The notes beneath the pieces were generated by a model. That model saw nothing but the letters and a program-made list of their open reading frames with translations. It ran no database searches and was not told the origin of the DNA. From NCBI GenBank assembly GCA_005880805.1, contig VBFZ01000139.1:1-9324 (forward strand): a DNA stretch of 9,324 bases, given 5' to 3'. This stretch comes from Chloroflexota bacterium. Lineage in GTDB: Bacteria; Chloroflexota; Limnocylindria; Limnocylindrales; CSP1-4. Within the stretch, counting starts at the first letter, position 1; each line of letters opens with the position of its first letter. A program made the translations under genes and the position numbers. This document shows positions 5,673 to 9,324 of this stretch, piece by piece.

Positions 5673-6547
5673 CTACTCGCTGCCTTCCGCGAGTTCCTCC
5701 TGGGTCGGAGACGCCGCTGCGGGCACTGCCTGGCCGCTATCCCCCGCGACCTGTGAGGGCCCGCGATGGAGCACGACCCGCTGCGGGCGCGGGATCTCGA
5801 TCCCGTGCTCGTGGAACGCCCCCAGCAGCCGCTTTCGCAGCTCCCCCGCCGCGTTCCATCGCTCCGGTGCACGAACCGTGCCGAGGATCTTGAGCGTCAC
5901 GCCGTATTCGCCCAATGCCTCGACGCGCTCCACGCGCGGAGGCTCGAGCAGCCGGCGCTTCCAGACCGGATCTTCCTGCATGGCCTTCCCGACGGCGTCC
6001 ACGATCTCGATCGCCTTGTCGATGTCCGTGCCGTACGCGACGGTCACGTCCTGGTTGATGCGCGCCCAGACCCGGGTGAGATTGGAGGCCACCTCGATGG
6101 CCCCGTTCGGAACCGTGTGGACGACGCCGTCCAGATCGCGCAGGGTGGTCCGCCGGAGGCTGAAGTCCTCGACGGTTCCACTGACGCCGGCCAGTCGGAC
6201 CACGTCGCCCTTCGAGAAGTGGTTCTCGATGAGGATCAGCGCGCCGTTGAGATAGTCCTTGACGAGGCTTTGCGGAGCCCCGCGATCGCGACGATCAGGA
6301 AGCGGAGGACGTTGACCGCCAGCGTGTCGATCGTGTCGATCCGCTTCTTGACCTCGATCGCCGAGAGCTCCTGGGCGGTCCCTTCGGTCGCCTCGCGTTC
6401 CATGAGGGTCTTGACGACCCCGTGGACGAACACCCGCGCCGCGGCCAGCGCGATGAAGGCCACGAAGACGATGAGGATGATCGGCCCGATGGTGGTTCCC
6501 CACGCCTCGGCCAGATCGCGCCAGGGCCTGGTCGAGAAGTCGGGCAT
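5673..6547 (-). pseudogene. MscS-family mechanosensitive channel, broken by an internal deletion and frameshift
   Basis: The first 90 codons (ATG at 6547 to about 6278) encode an MscS-type N-terminus: membrane segment IILIVFVAFIALAAARVF (23-40), a charged helix, then SAIEVKKRIDTIDTLAVNV leading into the helix LRFLIVAIAG (81-90). The next recognisable MscS sequence, QSLVKDYLNG, starts at 6272 in another frame and runs through the beta domain (SGTVEDFSLRRTTLRDLDG, then the VPNG motif) and alpha/beta domain to the stop at 5673. The stretch normally between them, about 28 residues including the Gly/Ala-rich pore-lining TM3 helix ending in GFGAQ, is missing. The frame change implies a loss of 3n+1 nt, roughly 82-88 nt. 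Read without correction, the N-terminal frame stops at 6236 after 103 codons. A product lacking TM3 could not form the channel pore. The gene sits 59 nt behind iclR. Either the gene is inactivated or the assembly is wrong here; the rest shows no decay. Confidence 0.85.
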
Positions 6548-6606
6548 GGTCGATAGCCTAGCCTGACGCCGAACCGTCTCGCAGCATCAAGCGGGAGGTA
6601 TCGGGG

Positions 6607-7377
6607 TCAGGTCGCCACGCCTCCCAGGCGCGCGGAAATGGCTGTCGCAACCTCGCGGACGGCTGCGGCAAGCTCAGGGATCGTCCGCGGCGCCACGCGC
6701 AACGCGCCACCCGACACTGCGACCGCGGCAATGACGGACCCGCGTGCATCGAAGACGCGCGCCGCGACCTCGTTCAGGGTTGCCTCGAACTCCCCGAATG
6801 AGGCGGCATAGCCGCGCCGCCGCACCCGTGCCAGCTCCTCGAGGAGGGGCTCGAGCGCGATCAACGTCCGCTCCGCGTGAGCGGCGAGACCCGCCCGAAC
6901 GATCAGCAACACATCGCGTTCGGGCATCGCGGCCATCAGCACCTTGCCTACCGCGACGCCGTGGAGTGGCGTCGAGCGGCGAGTCCAGTCGCCCACTTCG
7001 TTCAGGCTCCTGCCGTCCGCGCAGGCGATCGTGAGGGCCGAATCGCGATCGAGCACGGCGAGACTGACGCTCTCGCCTGTCATCCGCGCCAACCGCTTGA
7101 GCTCCGGCATCGCGAGTCCTCGAAGGTCGAGGGTGCGTTCGGCTCGTTCGGCCAGGCGGATCACGACGAGGCCCAACCGGTACTTGCCCGACTCGTCGTC
7201 CTGTTCGACGAGACCGCGCCGCTCGAGGGTCGCGAGCAGGCGTGAGGCGGTGGATTTGTGGAGGCCCAGCCGGCGCGCGAGCTCCGTGACCCCTGCCTCA
7301 CCCTGGCTCTCGCCAAGCGCCAGCAGGAGCGCGGCAGCTCGGTCGACTGACCGGACCGCGTTGCCGTCGATCGCCAT
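6607..7377 (-). CDS. IclR-family transcriptional regulator
   Basis: This 256-residue protein has the usual IclR length and architecture. A winged helix-turn-helix occupies residues 8-68 (VTELARRLGLHKSTASRLL at 30-48 as the recognition region, wing around DDESGKYRLG). An effector-binding domain occupies about 75-250, with typical IclR features: STPLHGVAVGKVLMA (135-149) and RRRGYAASFGEFEATLNEVA (187-206), then a VIAAVAVSGG strand. IclR proteins bind small carboxylates or aromatic acids and usually control neighbouring catabolic genes. The ATG at 7377 has GGAG 6 nt upstream and lies only 12 nt after the aminotransferase stop, so the two are almost surely one operon. The aminotransferase and DUF885 genes are therefore the likely targets, with autoregulation possible. 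The ligand cannot be read from sequence. Confidence 0.95.
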   Translation of the reverse strand: MAIDGNAVRSVDRAAALLLALGESQGEAGVTELARRLGLHKSTASRLLATLERRGLVEQDDESGKYRLGLVVIRLAERAERTLDLRGLAMPELKRLARMTGESVSLAVLDRDSALTIACADGRSLNEVGDWTRRSTPLHGVAVGKVLMAAMPERDVLLIVRAGLAAHAERTLIALEPLLEELARVRRRGYAASFGEFEATLNEVAARVFDARGSVIAAVAVSGGALRVAPRTIPELAAAVREVATAISARLGGVAT

Positions 7378-7389
7378 CCGGAGCTCCGC

Positions 7390-8820
7390 TCAGCCCTGGC
7401 CGTCGCCCAGCATCTCGGCCTCGCGCGCGAGATGGTGTCGCTCGGCGTCTCGCGGGAGCTGATCGGGTGCGCCACCGGCCCGTTGGTCGAGCGCAGCATC
7501 CAGCGCGTCCTCGAAGATCGTGACGACGCGGTCGGCGATGTCGCCCTGCGCGTGTGCCTCGCAGAAGAACCATGGCTCCCGCGAATCCGGCTCCGGCATG
7601 GCGCCTCGTGCATGCATGCCGGTCGCAACGGCGTCGTAGAGGTCGTGGTCGCTGTTCGCCCAGTCACGGTACTCGGTCGGCACCTGCTCGGTGAACATGA
7701 TCCCGAACATCGTCGGGTGCCCCGTGAAGACGTGGGCGATGCCGCGCCGCTCGAGCACCTCCCGGAGGCCTGTCTGGACCCGGAGTCCGGTCGCCTTGAC
7801 CGTCTCCAGCGCGTCGGTCTCCTTGATGATCGTGAGCGTCTTCACGGCCGCTGCCGCTGCCACGCGGTTGCCGGCGTACGTCCCCCCGTGACTGACCTTG
7901 TCGGGCAGCACGCTCATGACCTCGGTGGTCCCGCCAAACGCCGCGGCGGGATAGCCGTTCCCCATCGCCTTGGCGTACGTCGCGAGGTCAGGCGTGATGC
8001 CGAAGAATTCGGCTGCCCCGCCGCGGGCGAACCGGAAGCCGGTCTTCACCTCGTCGAAGATGAGCAGCGCGCCGAACTCCCGCGTCAGCGCACGAATGGC
8101 CTCGTGAAAGCCCGGTCGCGGCAGGATCCCCTGCGCGTTACCGAGCACCGGTTCGATGATCACGCCCGCGATGTCGCGTCCGTCCCGCTCGAAGATCCGG
8201 CGCAGGACGTCGAGGGCGTTGTAGCGCGCCGGGATGACGGTGTCCGCCACGGCCTGCGGGATGCCCCTGCCCCACGCCAGGCCAACCGGGTTGTCCATGT
8301 CGCCGAGCTCGCTGACGTCGTTGGGCAGGACGCTGATCAAGGCGTAGTCGTGGACGCCGTGGTACTGGCCCTCGAACTTCACGATCTTCGTGCGCCCCGT
8401 GTACGCGCGCGCGATGCGCATCGCGTGCATCGTGGCCTCGGTGCCCGAGACGGTCATGCGCACCTGACCGAGCCACGGGTTCAGCTCCTTGACCAGCTCG
8501 CCGACCAGGACCTCGTCCTCGCTGGTCAGGCTGAAGCTGACGCCGCGACGCATCCGCTCGTTGACGTAGTCGTCGACGCGGTCGTCGCCGTGCCCGAGGA
8601 TCACCGGGCCGTAGCCCAGCCGCAGGTCGATGTACTCGTTGCCGTCGATGTCCCAGACCAGCCCGCCCTTGCCCCGGTCGACGTAGATCGTGTCCGTGCC
8701 CCACGCGCGGAAGTTCGAGTCCGTTCCGCCCGGCAGCGTCTTCGAGGCCCGCTCGTACATGGCGAGCTGGCGGGCGCGCTTCAGTGCAGGTGTCGGAAGC
8801 GCCTCCGGTCGCGTGGTCAT
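7390..8820 (-). CDS. Class III PLP-dependent aminotransferase, glutamate-1-semialdehyde aminomutase-like
   Basis: This 476-residue fold-type I PLP enzyme starts at the ATG at 8820, with GGAGG a few nt upstream; an in-frame TTG at 8898 has no comparable site. Visible motifs are SGTEATMHAMRIARAYTG (125-142), the PLP-stacking YHG (153-155), IIEPVLGN (221-228), IFDEVKTGFR (254-263) with the pyridine-N-binding Asp D256, the Schiff-base Lys K284 in YAKAMGNGYP, and GGTYAGN (312-318). The overall pattern is closest to HemL-like enzymes. However, HemL usually has DEVMTGFR and a GGGMP loop after the Lys, and is about 430 residues. Here K259, GNGYP, and a hydrophilic C-terminal tail (447-476) argue against tetrapyrrole synthesis. 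No other haem gene is nearby. An amino-acid or amine catabolic aminotransferase or aminomutase controlled by the adjacent IclR protein is more likely. Family is firm; substrate is unknown. Confidence 0.93.
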   Translation of the reverse strand: MTTRPEALPTPALKRARQLAMYERASKTLPGGTDSNFRAWGTDTIYVDRGKGGLVWDIDGNEYIDLRLGYGPVILGHGDDRVDDYVNERMRRGVSFSLTSEDEVLVGELVKELNPWLGQVRMTVSGTEATMHAMRIARAYTGRTKIVKFEGQYHGVHDYALISVLPNDVSELGDMDNPVGLAWGRGIPQAVADTVIPARYNALDVLRRIFERDGRDIAGVIIEPVLGNAQGILPRPGFHEAIRALTREFGALLIFDEVKTGFRFARGGAAEFFGITPDLATYAKAMGNGYPAAAFGGTTEVMSVLPDKVSHGGTYAGNRVAAAAAVKTLTIIKETDALETVKATGLRVQTGLREVLERRGIAHVFTGHPTMFGIMFTEQVPTEYRDWANSDHDLYDAVATGMHARGAMPEPDSREPWFFCEAHAQGDIADRVVTIFEDALDAALDQRAGGAPDQLPRDAERHHLAREAEMLGDGQG

Positions 8821-8842
8821 GATCCCTCCAGTGCCGGTTCGG

Positions 8843-8864
8843 GCAGCCCCGCTGGGAGCGCTGC
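8843..8864. repeat. Bulged hairpin in the aminotransferase leader
   Basis: gcagc (8843-8847) pairs with gctgc (8860-8864), and ccc (8848-8850) with ggg (8854-8856) around a 3-nt loop, leaving a 3-nt bulge. It lies about 22-44 nt before the aminotransferase start on the minus strand. It could be an mRNA leader hairpin, part of a terminator for the upstream DUF885 gene, or chance in GC-rich DNA. Confidence 0.3.
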
Positions 8865-8973
8865 GCGGGTCGATCGTCACCGGCTGGCCTCGCGGCAACG
8901 AAATACGCGGCCGGACGGCCCAACCGAGCGGTGAACCGCGCGGCGCCGTCTAGGCGCCCGGCAGGTGATCCCC

Positions 8974-9007
8974 CGGGCCGGTCGAGCGCGGGGCGGGCCG
9001 GGTCGAG
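8974..9007. repeat. Short GC-rich direct repeat
   Basis: cgggccggtcgag (8974-8986) recurs as cgggccgggtcgag (8994-9007) with one inserted G, a 20-nt period. It lies just beyond the DUF885 stop, in the gap before the aminotransferase gene. No function is evident, and such repeats are not rare in GC-rich DNA. Confidence 0.35.
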
Positions 9008-9029
9008 ATCAGTCCGGCCAGGGCGAGGG

Positions 9030-9324
9030 TCAGGCCGTCGCGGCGACCCAGGTCGGCAGCTCGCGCGCGAGCGTGGCAAGCGGAAGCGAGCCGTGCGCAA
9101 GCACCTGGTCGTGGAATTCCCGCAGGTCGAAGCGGTCCCGGTCGCGGTTGGCGATCTCCGCCCGCAGGCGTTCGATCTCGCGCTGCCCGAGCTTGTAGGT
9201 CAGCGCCTGGCCGGGCCAGGCGATGTAGCGATCGGTTTCGATCACCGCGTCGGTCTCGGACAGACCGGTCTTGAGGAGGAAGTCGATCGAACGCTGGCGT
9301 GACCAGCGGAGTCCGTGCATCCCT
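9030..9324 (-). CDS. DUF885 family protein, C-terminal part only
   Basis: The frame stays open to the right edge, so about 98 C-terminal residues are visible and the start is outside the window. The sequence matches the conserved end of DUF885 proteins: GMHGLRWSRQRSIDFLLKTG, then ETDRYIAWPGQALTYKLGQ, then RDRFDLREFHDQVLAHGSLP with a closing PL. DUF885 proteins are usually around 550-600 residues and carry an HE-x-x-PGHH type motif, upstream of what is seen here, which suggests a zinc metallohydrolase or peptidase-like role; their reaction is poorly defined. The stop at 9030 is 209 nt before the aminotransferase start, on the same strand. A peptidase-like enzyme ahead of an aminotransferase and an IclR regulator would fit peptide or amino-acid use, which is inference. 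Confidence 0.85.
   Translation of the reverse strand, partial: GMHGLRWSRQRSIDFLLKTGLSETDAVIETDRYIAWPGQALTYKLGQREIERLRAEIANRDRDRFDLREFHDQVLAHGSLPLATLARELPTWVAATA

Noticed and set aside
3891..5756. 621-codon plus-strand reading frame antisense to acsA
   Set aside because: It is the mirror of a fully conserved synthetase gene in GC-rich DNA. Its composition is Arg/Val/Gly-rich without domains, and it runs past the acsA start into the intergenic gap.
6272..6280. Programmed ribosomal frameshift joining the two mscS frames
   Set aside because: No slippery heptamer is present, and even a perfect shift would give a channel without its pore helix, so a deletion is the better explanation.
8821..8898. 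Upstream TTG at 8898 as the aminotransferase start
   Set aside because: The extra 26 residues are low-complexity, and the ATG at 8820 has a good GGAGG site and begins a typical N-terminus.
7432..8934. 500-codon plus-strand reading frame antisense to the aminotransferase
   Set aside because: It is a shadow of a clearly conserved gene, with low-complexity Arg/Val/Asp composition and no recognisable motif.

Overview
The window is high-GC DNA whose genes look bacterial, with several GTG starts and strong Shine-Dalgarno sites. The acetyl-CoA synthetase carries sequence variants I associate with Actinobacteria and Chloroflexota (for example TTAKPKG in the nucleotide loop). I therefore place the source broadly among high-GC actinobacterial or chloroflexotal lineages, probably environmental. 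This is inference; no rRNA or other phylogenetic marker is present.

Layout. Positions 1-2352 hold two plus-strand genes. The first is a 5'-truncated gene for a long coiled-coil protein with an acidic Ala/Glu-rich linker and a small C-terminal alpha/beta domain. The second is a CpaE-like protein: a degenerate receiver domain fused to a ParA/MinD-type ATPase. Positions 2353-2906 are non-coding and lie between convergent transcription units. They contain an unusually good long inverted repeat, a loosely iterated 12-mer and several hairpins. From 2907 to the right edge every gene is on the minus strand. In order of transcription (right to left) these are: the C-terminal end of a DUF885 protein; a class III PLP-dependent aminotransferase resembling glutamate-1-semialdehyde aminomutase; an IclR-family regulator 12 nt behind it; an MscS-type mechanosensitive channel gene broken by an internal deletion and frameshift; acetyl-CoA synthetase; and an unrecognised 216-residue protein translationally coupled to the synthetase.

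How the genes may work together. The plus-strand pair looks like an intracellular positioning or scaffolding module (ParA-type ATPase plus coiled-coil adaptor), but no Tad-pilus, chromosome-partition or cargo gene is visible here to say what is positioned. The DUF885, aminotransferase and iclR genes look like a small catabolic unit with its own regulator. acsA activates acetate to acetyl-CoA, and its tightly coupled neighbour may be an accessory factor of unknown role.

The best candidates for something undescribed are the coiled-coil/ATPase pair with the structured, repeat-bearing DNA behind it, and the internally duplicated protein coupled to acsA. The mscS lesion is either genuine gene decay or an assembly error.
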